A stretch of 64,000 nt of DNA, taken from the NCBI RefSeq assembly GCF_029227915.1, contig NC_079884.1, positions 18,102,001 through 18,166,000 on the forward strand, written 5' to 3'. Under the pieces are notes generated by a model that worked only from the letters and a program-made list of their open reading frames with translations, did not search any database and was not told the origin of the DNA. Position 1 is the stretch's first letter; every line of letters begins with the position of its first letter. A program made the position numbers and the translations under genes. The DNA is from Hydractinia symbiolongicarpus. Taxonomy: Eukaryota > Cnidaria > Hydrozoa > Anthoathecata > Hydractiniidae. Shown in pieces: positions 1 to 11,084 of this stretch.

Positions 1-269
1 TTTCCCGTTGTTTTTGTTGTACGTATGCTTCCATAGTTGAATTTCCGCGCCCGAAGGCGTAGGAAATTCTTTAAAACCGTCGTTTTTTTTCTTTCGGAGC
101 ATTTTTTGAGAAAAAATCGACCCTGGGATTTCACGTTCATCTGAGAGGAGGATAGTATTGAACTGACTAACTAACCCTGTCCCAAATGGTCAATTGAACG
201 TCACAGATTAAAACTTCGTACCCAAGCTCCCTAAGCACTGGGAAATCATCTAACTGATGTTTCAGGCCA

Positions 270-1030
270 AAATTGGACAAAATTTGGCACACTTAGCAGA
301 AAAGCTATGCTAAACATAATGGTGACATCATAATTTTGATTTCTTGTTACCTAAATGTCATTTTAGGCGAAAATTGGTCCAAAAATTAAAACTACTTTAT
401 TTTTAAAAAGAATTGGCACAGTTAACAAAAAAAGTATGCTGAACATGATAATGACATCAAAATTTTGATTTCTTGTTACCTAAATGTCATTTTAGGCGAA
501 AATTGGTCCAAAAATTAAAACTACTTTATTTTTGACAAAAATTGGCACAGTTAACAAAAAAAGTATGCTGAACATGATGGTGACATCAAAATTTAGCTTT
601 TTAGTCACCTAAATGTCATTTTAGGCGAAAATTTGTTCAAAAATTAAAACTACCTTATTTTCAACAGAATTTGGCACAGTTAACAAAAAAAATTATGCTG
701 AACATGATGGTGACATCAAAATTTTGGTTTTTTGTCACCTAAATGTCATTTTAGGCCAAAATTTGTTCAAAAATTAAAACTACTTTATTTTCAACAAAAT
801 TTGGCACAGTTACCAAATAAAGTATGCTGAACATGATGGTGACATCAAAATTTTGTTTTTTTTGTCACCTTAAATGTCATTTTAGGCCAAAATTTGTCCA
901 AAAATTAAAACTACTTTATTTTCGACAAAAATTGGCACAGTTAATAAAGAAAGTATGCTGAAAATGTTGGTCACATCAAATTTTTGATTTTTTGTCAACT
1001 AAATGCCGTTTAAGACCATAAACGTCTCAA
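270..1030. repeat. 129-bp tandem repeat, six copies
   Basis: The word GGCACA (GGCAC in the first copy) recurs at about 286, 415, 544, 673, 803 and 934, giving a period of 129-131 bp. Each unit contains ATTTTAGGC, AAAATTAAAACTAC and AACATGATGGTGACATC in the same order with a few substitutions. No reading frame survives. The array abuts the truncated left side of Polinton element A. Positions 1-269 and 1031-1370 hold nothing else I recognise. Confidence 0.9.
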
Positions 1031-1370
1031 CCGCAAGACTTTCAACCATGAATGATAGGCTGTATTTTTTGTTAGCGATTTCTTTTATAATATGAGTTTA
1101 TTATGAAGCATTGCGTTTTGCTTGCGGTTGTTATAACATATAATGTCACTTGTGTCCTTTATCTTCAAAGCTTCATGCACCAAAACTCTTCGAATGTTTG
1201 GCACGATAACACAACGAATTAGTAGGTTGTCATCAAATATTTTAGTAGCGAGCGGAAATTCTTAGAGCCCCCAGGGCTTCTTGTTGTTATTTCAAGTGGT
1301 TTTTAACATAGGGCAAAACGGTTCTAAAATGTTATTTTTCTAAAGGTGTTTGGTTGGGGGTGGAGACCGC

Positions 1371-1925
1371 CTATACCGAGACATGTCGGTTGCCCTTGGC
1401 TATGTTTTCACTCGCCCACATTGGTTGAGTGTTGGTGTAGTGCAATCTCATAGCAACCTCAGCAAGCGATTGAGCGTCTCCATTTTCTCGATACTTGAGT
1501 GGGATTTTGTGATCGATATGCCACCCCTTACTATAATTTTCCCATGTCATACCCTCGGAAAACTGAGCTTCAATATGGGCCCGCAGCTTAGCCATATCAC
1601 ACCCGAGATACTCCTAAGAACTAAGCTCCTTGTTTCCCTGTATAGCCCCGGAAGCTCGGCTGCGTACAACATGGGCAAGATGTCCAGAAGGGTAGCATTT
1701 ACACGTTGATCTTCGCCTTTGATGCGAGCACCTTGTACGTTCACGTGACGCTTTGATAACATTCAAGCATTTGATGCATGTTTTTGTCCGTTGACCTCTC
1801 CCCCTGAGCCTAAAATTGTCCAAAGAAAGATAGTTTTTACGTTTTGAGCATTTCCTAGCCTCCTCCATGTTGTTTTTTGTCATATCTTCAGGTAGGTTTT
1901 TTTTATGGACAAATCTTCCATACAA
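1371..1925 (-). pseudogene. HNH endonuclease with zinc-binding N-terminus, broken
   Basis: The C-terminal half contains WHIDHKIPL followed by LHYTNTQPMWASEN, the pattern of HNH nucleases found in phages, giant viruses and Polintons (metal-binding H-D-H core and a later N). The N-terminal half has cysteines spaced like a zinc ribbon (TCIKC and nearby). Both halves are in one frame, separated by a TAG at 1614-1616. No clean ATG is present; the longest frame opens at a TTG. In other mobile elements such nucleases cut DNA to promote their own spread. Its role here is unknown. Confidence 0.6.
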
Positions 1926-1961
1926 AAAAGTTTAAGTGGTCCATTGCCTGCTTACGTCATA

Positions 1962-2785
1962 TCATTTCGCGAGCTCTAGGAGACGTTGATGAGTATAATG
2001 TTCACTAAGCCTGAAATGTCTCACACGCTCTGGGTTGACTTCAATACAGCCACGCTCCCTGAGCCAGTTGTAGTGTACAGTAGCATTCGGGGTCTCCGCT
2101 AGTACCACAATCTCACCTTTGGGATAGTCAACAAGCTTGTTCTGTATTTTTTGTGCCACGTACCCATGTTGACCACAGATGGCCAGGTATGGAACGGGAT
2201 CGTTGTTGTTTTTCTGGATAATGACCATGCCGTTATCCTTCCAAGATCTTCGAGGTAAGGCACAGCGCGTTGCAGTAGTGTTCCTACTTGGTCCTGGAGC
2301 ACTACAATTTGTCGATCCCTATCCTCCAGTTCGTCTCCTAGCACCATGAGTTGCTCGTCCCTATCGTGTAAATCATCCTCGAGGAGCGCCAGGGCCATAT
2401 CCCTTTCCTCGAGGGTTTGACGATGCTTCTTAAGTTCATCTTATAATTTTTCAACACCTTTTCGAGCTAGCCATTTTGTCAAAGCCACACCCTTGGGTTT
2501 TCTAAAACGGTGCACAATTTCTAGTGCGCCGTTCAATGTAACGAAGACGTCATGCGGATTTTTCCTTCCTCCTAGCATACCTGTCCGGGGGAGGGTGGCA
2601 CCTTCCCTTGGTATATTTTGTCTTGTTGTAGTTTCTTCAGCCAAATATTGAAAATTGCTCTTTATATCAACAAGCCCCAAAAACCTACCAAGATCAGCTC
2701 TTTTGAACAGAGGCTGATCTTGCTTGTCAAATAGAGTCTCGATTGCTCCTGCGGGTACTGCTTTGAAGAGAGAAAGTTGCGACAT
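1962..2785 (-). pseudogene. MSV199-domain protein with coiled coil and BRO-type C-terminal domain, broken
   Basis: Residues 1-115 resemble the MSV199 domain of large DNA viruses (LFKRADLGRFLGL, then FVTLNGALEIVHRFRKP). An in-frame TAA at 2441-2443 separates this from an acidic coiled coil. A one-base frameshift near 2235 then separates the coil from the C-terminal domain (YLAICGQHGYVAQKI, VHYNWLRERGCIEVNPER). That last domain is nearly the same as the C-terminus of the BRO protein of element B, so one C-terminal module is paired with two different DNA-binding N-termini in this window. Start context is TATTAAAATG. Role unknown; MSV199 and BRO proteins are generally thought to bind DNA. Confidence 0.75.
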
Positions 2786-2815
2786 TTTAATATACCAATG
2801 TTCGGCCAGAGGTTT

Positions 2816-3412
2816 TCAATTGTGAATTTTCCAAGTCCTAGGTTGTTCAAGCCTCACATACAAACAGGCATGCTTGGACTTTTTCAACTCAGTCTTTATA
2901 TCTCCCCAATCGGGGATCATGTTCGTCTCGTCATCAATCATCTTCATATCAGACCTCTCGTGTCGGTACCAGAGGAAGAGCTGTTTCTTCTGCCTTCGGA
3001 GGTTCTTGGGCAAGGCTGTGTACGACTGAGTGAGTAACCACAAACTCTGATTGCGATGCCTACCACTGATGGCAAGTTCAAGTAGAGATTGCCTCCGCTT
3101 GTCGAGATTTTCATCAGCTATACAGTCGTCATCGACGAACAACGTCTCTTCGCCTGCCAGTAAAGACGACAATTTTTTAATCCATTCAAAGAGCTGATCC
3201 TTAGGGTCTATTAGGAACACATAGTCATCTTCTCAAAGTGAGCCTCTCTCAAGGTAGATGCTATTTCACTGTATAGTAGGACACAATATGACTATGTTGT
3301 AGTAGTGGTGTTTATACTCGTTTTCAAGCAGGTCCAGGACACGTTGCGTTTTCCCGCAACTTGTCGGGCCTGTAAAGATTGCAGTGTGGGGTTCCCTCAC
3401 AACGTATAGCAT
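2816..3412 (-). pseudogene. Packaging ATPase (FtsK/HerA, A32-like), element A copy
   Basis: This is the genome-packaging motor ATPase of Polintons and related viruses. Walker A is GPTSCGKTQR near residue 20. The Walker B region reads LFVDDDCIADE, where the B and C copies have LFIIDDMIADE. The conserved ISGRHR and LPKNLRRQKKQLF follow. Two in-frame TGA codons stand where copies B and C have TGG (tryptophan), in the stretch after the Walker A helix, so the frame is otherwise continuous over about 199 codons. Start context is TTTAATATAAAATG. It lies directly upstream of the MSV199 gene in the same orientation. Confidence 0.85.
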
Positions 3413-3413
3413 T

Positions 3414-3536
3414 TTATATTAAACGTCCTGTTTTTTTATGGATTTTCGGGATAGTGGATAGGCAATCGGAACAAATCCACGCACCGCCGTGGTTGTTGAC
3501 CAGAGGCCCCTTACAGACGAGGCAGTATGTGGTCTT
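3414..3536 (-). pseudogene. Zinc-ribbon remnant
   Basis: An open stretch of about 40 codons encodes YCLVCKG, then ICSDC, giving two CxxC knuckles separated by roughly 17 residues. It has no ATG; a TAG at 3537-3539 closes it upstream. Its stop sits just before the ATPase start. It is probably the C-terminal part of a small zinc-binding protein. Elements B and C show nothing equivalent at this position. Confidence 0.4.
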
Positions 3537-3647
3537 CTATATGAGGGAAAGGGGATCAAACACTAGCCTACCTTGTAGGAACCGCAATACCTTCGATATC
3601 TCTCGATGAGGCGCGCCTTTTCCTGAGAGATGGGGCAGGGTACGAGG

Positions 3648-3869
3648 TTAAAAAAGGGTATCTTGATGGGTGTTTTTAAAAGTTCGACGTATCTCGCCAT
3701 TGGTGTCCATTTTTGCAGAGGGTCTTGTAATACCTAAGAATTTCTTCACTGCCAGAGCGTATACAAAGGTAAAACTGAGATCTACAACAGTTTCGTAGAG
3801 CATATCCAAAATTTCCTTCTTTTTGGGGGTTATATTGCTGGCCATGTGAGTTGTTGCCTTTGTAGTCAT
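3648..3869 (-). pseudogene. Small conserved Polinton protein (SLWE family), frameshifted
   Basis: Homologous to 23554-23799 and 43339-43581. All share a hydrophobic central stretch (for example TFVYALAVKKFLGI here) followed by (S/T)RPxAKMD. After AKMD this copy loses similarity to the others, consistent with a frameshift. Start context is TTAAATAAATG. The gene always lies between the IDIF small membrane protein and the ATPase. I do not recognise a named family. Confidence 0.6.
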
Positions 3870-3873
3870 TTAT

Positions 3874-4026
3874 TTAATGCATTTTGAAAATGTCAATTTG
3901 AGGTTTGCACTTTTGGTGGACCGCGGGGCGGACCGTGGGCTTGTCCTCATTCTTGCCTCCAAATTTAAACCAGGCTCCAACAGCTATAGCGAGTACGGCA
4001 AGCGTCCCTACCCTAAAGGTAGACAT
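3874..4026 (-). CDS. Small membrane protein with C-terminal IDIF motif
   Basis: Fifty residues: a short hydrophobic segment (VGTLAVLAIAVGAWF) followed by a polar tail ending QIDIFKMH. The same tail ends the longer homologues at 23226-23543 (KIDIFHMR) and 42979-43323 (DIDIFRMR). Here the N-terminal basic domain of those homologues is missing, and the ATG lies inside the end of the upstream gene, so the start may be secondary. The position between the coiled-coil gene and the SLWE gene is conserved in B and C. A minor virion or membrane protein is plausible but unproven. Confidence 0.6.
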   Translation of the reverse strand: MSTFRVGTLAVLAIAVGAWFKFGGKNEDKPTVRPAVHQKCKPQIDIFKMH

Positions 4027-4493
4027 TGTCCAACGTCCTGATGCAGGTCCGCCATGGCGTCTTTGATGATGGGGTCCTCCTTAATATCTTGCCTCAGGTC
4101 CTCAACACTATCCATATCCACGAAGTTCCCAATCAAGTTTGCATACAAGTTGATAACATGAGTAGTTAAAGCCTTGGCCGCCTTCTCCCCTTTCTCCTGG
4201 AGCTCTCGTTGAACATACTCGGTGTGTACCTTTTCGATTGCCTCCTCAGGAGCCTTGTCGATAAACCCTTCTGTGCATTTTTTCGGCAAGAGATTTCCTT
4301 TGCCTTTGCGCAAAGTCTCTTTCAAAGCTTGGCGTTTATCGGTGGGTTTTTCAACGTGTTCAAAGCCTGCTTCTGCAGAGTCAAACATTTGTGCAAGCTC
4401 TGTCATTCTCTTTATTATATGTTGAAATTTTAGATAGAATAGTAGTACTATCACATAGGGTAGAAGTATAGCGATATACAAACACACTTTCAT
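4008..4493 (-). CDS. Membrane-anchored helical protein (DPII family)
   Basis: 161 residues beginning with a strong transmembrane segment (AILLPYVIVLLFYLKF), then a charged helical region. The C-terminal block LRQDIKEDPIIKDAMADL is conserved as LRRDVENDPIIRESMADL in element C. It ends soon after MADL, where element C continues with another hydrophobic stretch, so this copy is probably C-terminally truncated. Start context is GAATAAACATG. It lies immediately downstream of the polymerase, as in B and C. Family name unknown. Confidence 0.6.
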   Translation of the reverse strand: MKVCLYIAILLPYVIVLLFYLKFQHIIKRMTELAQMFDSAEAGFEHVEKPTDKRQALKETLRKGKGNLLPKKCTEGFIDKAPEEAIEKVHTEYVQRELQEKGEKAAKALTTHVINLYANLIGNFVDMDSVEDLRQDIKEDPIIKDAMADLHQDVGQCLPLG

Positions 4494-4505
4494 GTTTATT
4501 CAGGC

Positions 4506-6166
4506 TTAAACCGTAAGCGGAGAGGTATGTATCCCATCATCGTGTACAACTCTTTTGTCGTAAAACGCTGAGAGTCCGAGCTTGTTTTGTTCATACGTAA
4601 CCATCCCCTAGTTGTGCGTTTTTGGCCATGTCTAGACAATCCCTCAGTGTGGTCAGGTACCTAGACAAAATACCGCTTGAGCAGGTTGATATCGTACTTG
4701 CCGCTGTTAAACCCAATTACAGCTACCTGGTTTACCCACTCGTCCCACAACTCCTGGTTATTTTTCGAGAGCACCTCGAAGTCGTCAGGTTTGGGGTACA
4801 TTCTCTCGACTTCCTTCACAAAATGTTTCACCAGGACCTTGGGATTTTCGTGCTCAATGAACGTTGGGTGGCTATTCAAACTACTAATACCAACACTTAC
4901 GGGGATATGTCTTGAAAGGTATGTTAAATCAGATGTTTGCTGGTAATTTAGAGGTGATAGGAGGGCTTCGAAATTAAACACAATATTGTGTGGGTAGGGT
5001 TTGAATTCCTTCTGAAAGTGCATATTGCTTTTGGGTGGTTTTTCACATTCCCAGGCTGTGACGAGGTTGTACCCCTGTTCCAATATCATCCTTTCCTTAG
5101 ACTGGGTTGCAGTGTAATGATTCTCGTCCGCTTTGGTTCTATTGGGCCTACAGGGGTATCCGAGCCACTTACAACTGTTGTACTTGTAAACGGTCTTTGA
5201 AATAGGCTCATAGTCGTCAACTTTCCACTCCTTTTTACCATCACCTATAACGCGTTGACCACCATGTCCACATATGTCTTCCAGTTTCTTTTGACATGTA
5301 TTCGATCCATTTTGAGGCATCGTAACTAAAGCCCTCATCGTAAAAGACCTTCTCCGCCCTGCTCGGCAAACGTTTCACCTTCCCCCCTTTGCAGATAATC
5401 GTCGTCTTGACGCCCTCGCATTCGTTCTTCTTATGCCGCGTGAGATTCCAGGCCTTGTTAAGAACTTGGTCGCATACCTCGCATTCCCAGTGTTGGGTCA
5501 GCCTGTCTAAATCCTTGATATAGAAACAGTGGATATCCAGCACACCAAGATTGAAAGTGTCTAAAACCTTTTTGTACTGCTTTTTCCCATAGACGAGTCG
5601 CCATGGTGCCTTCTCAGAGTTTGTCTTGCGCTTAAATACTCCGATGTTGACCTTGAATGGTTTGGCAACGCCCTCAAGATCCACCAACCTCGTAGGTCTC
5701 ACATCTTTACGCTTTAGCTTAGGGTCCCCGTAGTATTCTCGGGCTAAGGTGATAGCTGACCTTGTTAGAAACTAAGGAGCTCTTAGTTTTGTGGTAATCA
5801 GAGACGCCACCTCCACCCTTGTAAATATCACAGCTGAAGCTGTACACAACCTTAACGCGCATTTTTATGTAGGGTTTAATTTTTTTGCATAATCGAATCC
5901 TTTAGAGGTTGGTTCAAATCCTTGTTGAACCTCCATGTTTTGATCCACTTTTCGTCTTCCAACATTTGGATGTCGTCTTCAATAATACCCTGATGTTCAA
6001 TGTCCTTCGTGTAGTCTTCCTGTGCTTCCTCTTCGACCTCGTTGTGAAGTGTAGACCCTCCCGAAATTTGTTCTTTTGCCTTGTTGTAGTAGAAGGTAAC
6101 GGTATCCCGCACACTCTGCAATCGATCGGTAGGAGCGTCGCGAGTTGCTGCCATTGGTGCCGACAC
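4506..6166 (-). pseudogene. Protein-primed family B DNA polymerase, element A, internally deleted
   Basis: The N-terminus matches the Polinton polymerase leader (SAPMAATRDA, RLQSVRDTV), followed by KTWRFNKDLNQPL. A zinc-finger-like segment has WECEVCD and then LTRHKKNEC. An exonuclease-like domain follows (VFNFEALLSP, LSRHIPVSV, VAVIGFNSGKYDINLL). Just after it, near 4620-4660, the frame jumps to the last 40 or so residues (KLGLSAFYDKRVV, DGIHTSPL), so the catalytic palm is lost. The end matches element C, not B. The original ATG appears lost; the first methionine lies within the SAPM motif. Confidence 0.8.
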
Positions 6167-6272
6167 GGTGCTATATAGTTTGCTGATTGCATTCTTAAAG
6201 CAACTTATTTATTATATACAGATTTTTTTGAAGTGGTGCCGGTGTTTGCCGTGGTTTGTTCGAACATATTTT

Positions 6273-6340
6273 GCGCATGCGTTGATGATCAGCGGTGGTC
6301 ACGTGGCTTGATCATCTGCGCATGCGTTCATGATCAGCGG
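6273..6340. repeat. Repeated GC-rich motif near right side of element A
   Basis: GCGCATGCGTT(G/C)ATGATCAGCGG occurs at 6273-6295 and again at 6318-6340. Both copies contain the palindromes GCGCATGCG and TGATCA. The pair lies about 110 bp upstream of the element A polymerase leader, where a terminal repeat or promoter would be expected, but I found no inverted partner at the other end. Confidence 0.5.
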
Positions 6341-6446
6341 ATTTTTGCTGATTTTGGTGGAATTTGTGGGGATGGGGTGTGATGAGAAGCTGTGACGTCA
6401 CAAATCAAATTCTGTATGATATTTTTGTAAGGGTTTGACCGTGGTT

Positions 6447-7009
6447 TTAAAAAAAGACTGGGTCAAACGGCTCCCAAGAACTACTAGCAGTATCCTTTGC
6501 TCTTAAGTAACGAAGGTCTATCCGCTGGGGTAAGTTCTTTACCCCAGCGAACTTTTTACAATTATAATATTGAAGAATCCTGGTGCCTCCAGGTCCTAAG
6601 GTTAAAACGTGATCGTCGACTCCGTCTTTACCATCACATATAAAGCAGGTGGGCTCAGAGGAGGATATGGAACATTTGATGCAGCTTGGCTGCAAATCTT
6701 TACTGTCAGTTTTTGCCGTTGAATCTTCAATTCGCCTTCGAGGAGTGTACACAATTTCGACTAAGTCTCCTCGAGCATGAGATTATCGTTTGATACGTGT
6801 ATGAGCCTTCTTGATAGCCTTGCATTACCAAGCAGAGTGTAGACTTTGTTGATTGCACCTCCGTAGTACAAGTAGTTTTCGATATGATGATCCTTTGCCA
6901 ATGATGTGACGATTTTGCTCATTGATTGGATGATGGATTCGGTGTCTATGGAGCGATGAATAGGATTGGATGAAGTCAACTGGTTGATTTTTCTCTGTAA
7001 GATCAGCAT
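6447..7009 (-). pseudogene. Unrecognised gene, probably one frameshifted frame
   Basis: Two adjacent frames, 6761-7009 (82 residues, helical, with NYLYYGGAINKVYTLLGNA) and 6447-6752 (101 residues, with CIKC and TCFICDGKDGVDDH), look like two parts of one gene split by a frameshift near 6755. The second part has paired cysteines that could bind zinc. It starts just beyond element A and matches no other gene in the window. I cannot say whether it is host or mobile. Confidence 0.3.
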
Positions 7010-7229
7010 GACGTTACCATAAGCTTGCTTTAAATGTCGTCAATGTCGTCGCTGGTTTTGACATAACTCAAAGCTGGTTCCTTCGGATGATTGTTCTTGA
7101 GAAGGTCTGCAAGTAAATGTCTCGGAGTCGTTTTAAGATGAAGTTTCTCAAATTTCGACTTGAAGGTATATTGTCTGAATAGCCAGAGAATTTTTTAAGA
7201 AGAATGTTCAGGTTAGACTGGCAACAGGC

Positions 7230-8700
7230 CTAGGCAACATTTATTTTTATGCTGAGGCTGTGGCTATTAGCTAGCTCTTTAGCTAAAAAAGTTAAAGTAT
7301 AAAAAATGCAAGTTGGCTACAACAATAATATTCTTAAGCAATAATTATTATGCTAAATGCAGTCAGCTAGGTAGCTACATCTTTTATTATTTTCCTGAAA
7401 ACTTTTTGTGCAAATAAAATGGCTGAGTGATTGTTTTAGCTGGACGGGTAACGACAGGCTGTTCCCTTTGGTCTTATTTAAACCGAAGTTGCAACGAAGT
7501 TTTTATACGCTTGTTTAACTTCGTTTAACTCTGCACGCTGTAAGCGCTTAGCCCAGTGTTAAAAACAGACTGTTTTTTTGGGAAAGGCTGTTACGCCTAT
7601 GCGCATGTGCAACGTGGTTTACCTGTACTATGGGGTCAGCTCACTGTGACAATTAAATTTTAAACTTTCTTGGGCCTGCACAAATGTGCAACACTGTTTA
7701 CCTGGACTAACCGCTTAGCCCTGTGTTAGCAATGAACTGTTTCTTGTGTTTTTATTTAAACAGAGTCTGTGAGAAATTTTTTTCAAACGGGTATTATCCC
7801 TATACGCCTGTGCAACACGGTTTAACTGTACTTAGCGCTCAGCCCAGTGCCGCGATTAATTTTTTAATATTCACAAAGACGTCTGTTTGTGCGCAAGAAC
7901 AACTTTGTGTTACGGACATACGAAATTGCGCAGAGCTCTGTGGTCTTTTTGCTACGCTATTTTTATTTTGCAATTTGCATAGTTTAACAAAAGTTTAATT
8001 GAAAGTTTCTTATAAAAATACATGGATAATTAACTTCTATTGTTCCTTCGATGCAGTTTTTTTGTTATAAAGAAGTACACATTCAGAGCTGCGGACAATT
8101 AACATTGCGTTGTCTATTTTGTTTTAATTATTCGCGCCTTAGGGAAATTAACAAAAGCAAGTTTTTGATAATAGGAGGAGAACAATAAATTTTATAAAGA
8201 TTTTGTAAGTGATTTTTTTTTGTTCTGAACATGATTTTGAAATTTATATTGCAAATTTTGTTTCATCTTTAACCATTCACATTTTTCTCACAGCAATAAA
8301 TTTTGTCTAAAGCTGAATGTGCTTTTTTTGTTGAAATTTATTATGTTTTTAACTGAACAAAAAGTGTCAGAAGATGTCAAATTAAGCTTTCTAAAAGCTA
8401 TTTACAAGAGGAGTCACTTTTTAACCCCAATCAGGCAGTAAAATACTCAAATTGTTTTAAAAAATATGAATTTTACGAGAAAGCGGCATAACACTAGTTT
8501 CGATAAACTATGCTATATAAGAAAAATGTGTAGTTTATGCTGCTTGCGTGCTTATAAAAGTATTTTTCTAGGGACCATGACTACCGCAAAGCAATTTCAT
8601 AACAGGTACGCGAAATAATTACGACGGCGAATTCCCGTGAATTGTTACACGGGTTAACGACTTCTCTATAATAATAGTCGTATTCTGTGTGTTCAAAATG
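7230..8700. repeat. Dispersed repeat family R, copy 1
   Basis: Non-coding. It shares long stretches with 11,085-12,270, such as GACTGTTTCTTGTGTTTT, GGTATTATCCCTAT and AATGCAGT(C/T)AG. It also shares stretches with 17,440-18,010: GAATTTTACGAGAAAGCGG, GGACCATGACTACCGC and AATTTCATAACAGGT. Copies end in a segment around TTAACGACTAGTCTCT and AATAATAGCCGTATTCTGT. No gene is supported between 7,010 and 8,830. Confidence 0.6.
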
Positions 8701-8834
8701 GTTTCGCTAATTAATTATCAAGTTTTTTTTTATTTATTCTTTTTAATTCAATCTATTTTGCTTTTTACAACAATAACTAGAACATTATATGATTACAAGG
8801 GACTAATTTACTACATAACACAACATATTCCTAG

Positions 8835-10740
8835 CTAACGATTTATCAACTTTGAAATTTCATGATCAACCACAATATCATCTCCTACATCGAACTTTTT
8901 ATATAAACTTCTCGAACCTCTTAAACATATTAAACCAGATCTCAACAGAGCAAAACAAAGTTTTGTGCGTATATGTGTAACTGCAATTGAAATGGGTATG
9001 TTCTTCTTATCCGCTATCATTTCCGAAAGCCGACTGTAAAAAGTGATGCATTCGCGACCCATGCTTCCGTGAATTGAGAATATAAGCGGCGGGAAACTGC
9101 CATTATCAACATTCAAAATTCTACGATTGCAATTTCTTTTCTTCTCGTTCTCGTTTGAAATGAAAGATTGCTGTAAAGTTTGGTTGTTGTACCTCGAGGC
9201 AGTGGGGTCAAAAACCCTTACGTCAAAAAATGCCTGTTGGCCGTTGATCCAAAAATCACGAGCACGAATGTCCGGTCTACAATCATCACCGGTTTTTACA
9301 CTCTTTAAATCGAAACGTTCTCCAGTCAGCGGTAGCAAATTTGGTTCTAACTGTACGTCATGACAAACATCTTTGAGTAACTTTGATGTGAGGTCACGAA
9401 TGTCGTTGTGACGTCTCGTAACAAAGCCACCCATCTTACACTTCATGCTGTGTTCAACGTCAAATCGAGCTCCACAAACGCAACTGCTGGGTAAGTTGGG
9501 AATGCTCCAATTGTAGCGTAGACGCATAGCATCCCAAAACTCTTGCTTGTTGAGATAAAAACCTTGCTCAGTTATTGGCAATACATTGAGCCAATTGGAG
9601 ACTCCTTTTTGTTGGTTGATGTCGTTTACCTTAACTTGCTTCACCGTCATGTTATTTCTGCATAGGGCCAGATTCTCTTTCTGGATATCCAATTTTAAAG
9701 TTCTAACTTGTGCTTTAGCTGTTTTTGTTTTTCCAACATCGTAGCTTTTTGATAGAGTCGACAAGACATTTTGTGATCATTCTCGAATTATTAAATTGTA
9801 CTTGTGCGTCGTCAGGAAAAATAGTGAGATTCAATCCTCCAAGTCGTGTGGGAAGTGATAGTAAAAGCCTTTCGTTTTCGGAGCATAGATGACCACCAGT
9901 TATCGCAGGTATGAATTCGTTTCTGACGACTGTCTCTATCGGTTGAAGTAATTTTTTTATGTCAGGAACGGTCCGGAGAAGAAATGTCAATTTAGCTTTA
10001 AAACCGGTTACAAACGCACAATAAGATGATTGAGGTTCTAGTTCAGCAATCTTTGATAGAAGTTTTAGCTGTTCAACTAAACTTGCAACTTTGCTATTAA
10101 CATATTCAATCTTGTAAGACTGACTACCAATGACTGCACCGAGATGACGTTGACCAGTCGATGTTACCAAAATATTTGAATCTGCAAAGATTTGCTCAGC
10201 ACTAAGTAGATACTCTTGTTTCACAATTAGATGGGATTTAGTTGCCTTCGGGAAATAGCCGTATTTCGGACCGATGTCAACGATTTTCGACCAAAATTCT
10301 TTAATTTCGTAAAGTTTTCCAGCAACAGTAAAATCGTCAGCGTATGCAACCTCTTTAAGGGTGTGGTCATTCGAACGTGTATTGTTGAAAAGTGCTTTCA
10401 ACAATGGTATGATTCCAATAGCATACGCAGCCATCGACGTCGGATCGCCCTGTGTGGTGCCTTCCCTCGAAAGAATCTCCTTTCCGCCTATCACGAATAA
10501 ACGTGCAGGCACAGCATAACAGTTGTTAATGAACGTAGCAATCATTGGGCATAACTTCGAAATGTTATGCAGCATTACCTTTCTATTAATTGAGTTAAAG
10601 GCATTCTCAGCATCGATTAGAAGAACAGCCTCAGTATCATCGTTGTCGAAAATGTCATGCATCGCATGGACGGCTGCTTCAACACCAGCATTTTGACCAG
10701 CACAAACTTGTTCAAAATGGTTGCGCGCAACCTTTTTCGG
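8835..10740 (-). pseudogene. LINE reverse transcriptase with C-terminal restriction-like endonuclease
   Basis: The 5'-proximal frame (9715 to about 10740) is a reverse transcriptase. It has VCAGQNAGVEAAVHAM upstream of the first ATG, LLIDAENAFNSINR, EGTTQGDPTSMAAYA and the catalytic YADD box. A frameshift near 9740 leads into 8835-9764, with a CxC..H..C knuckle (CVCGARFDVEHSMKCKMGGF), RHNDIRDL and a PD-(D/E)XK-like core (RPDIRARDFW, AFFDVRVFDP). That order matches R2-like LINEs, which nick DNA with a restriction-like enzyme. The 5' part of the polymerase is missing. I associate this family with corals and other cnidarians. Confidence 0.85.
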
Positions 10741-11084
10741 AAAATTATCGCGAAGCCCGATATTTATGGACCTCCGTTTTTCGGTTGGACGCAGAATAAT
10801 CTCGGAATAATTTCGGAATCACGCCAGAACCGGATAAATAACGATAACATGCTCTCGGAGGCCATTTTAGGAGGTGATGTTGTCTGGTTTGTAAGTTTCC
10901 TTTTGACCTTTTCTCTTCTAAATTCTTTGTTTTTATAGGAATATTTATTTTGATGTTTTCACATGTTAAGATGAATAAATCGTCACGTTTTTTAGCAATG
11001 TATAAATCTTAAAAAAATCAATTTTCAGATTTTAGCTACGAACGTAGATTTCAAGGCAGCATTCTTCTAGGAAGCTATAGCTAG

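Larger units (their letters stand above)
1371..6240 (-). mobile_element. Polinton element A, truncated fragment
   Basis: All genes run on the minus strand: polymerase, membrane/coiled-coil protein, IDIF small membrane protein, SLWE small protein, zinc ribbon, packaging ATPase, MSV199 protein, HNH nuclease. The first part of this order matches element C read from its left terminal repeat, which supports common descent. The capsid and integrase half is absent and the left side ends near the 129-bp repeats. I find no convincing inverted repeat at either end, so the borders are approximate. Most genes carry stops or frameshifts. Confidence 0.8.

Noticed and set aside
1350-1709. 119-residue plus-strand frame
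   Set aside because: Antisense to the HNH nuclease remnant, which has clear family motifs.
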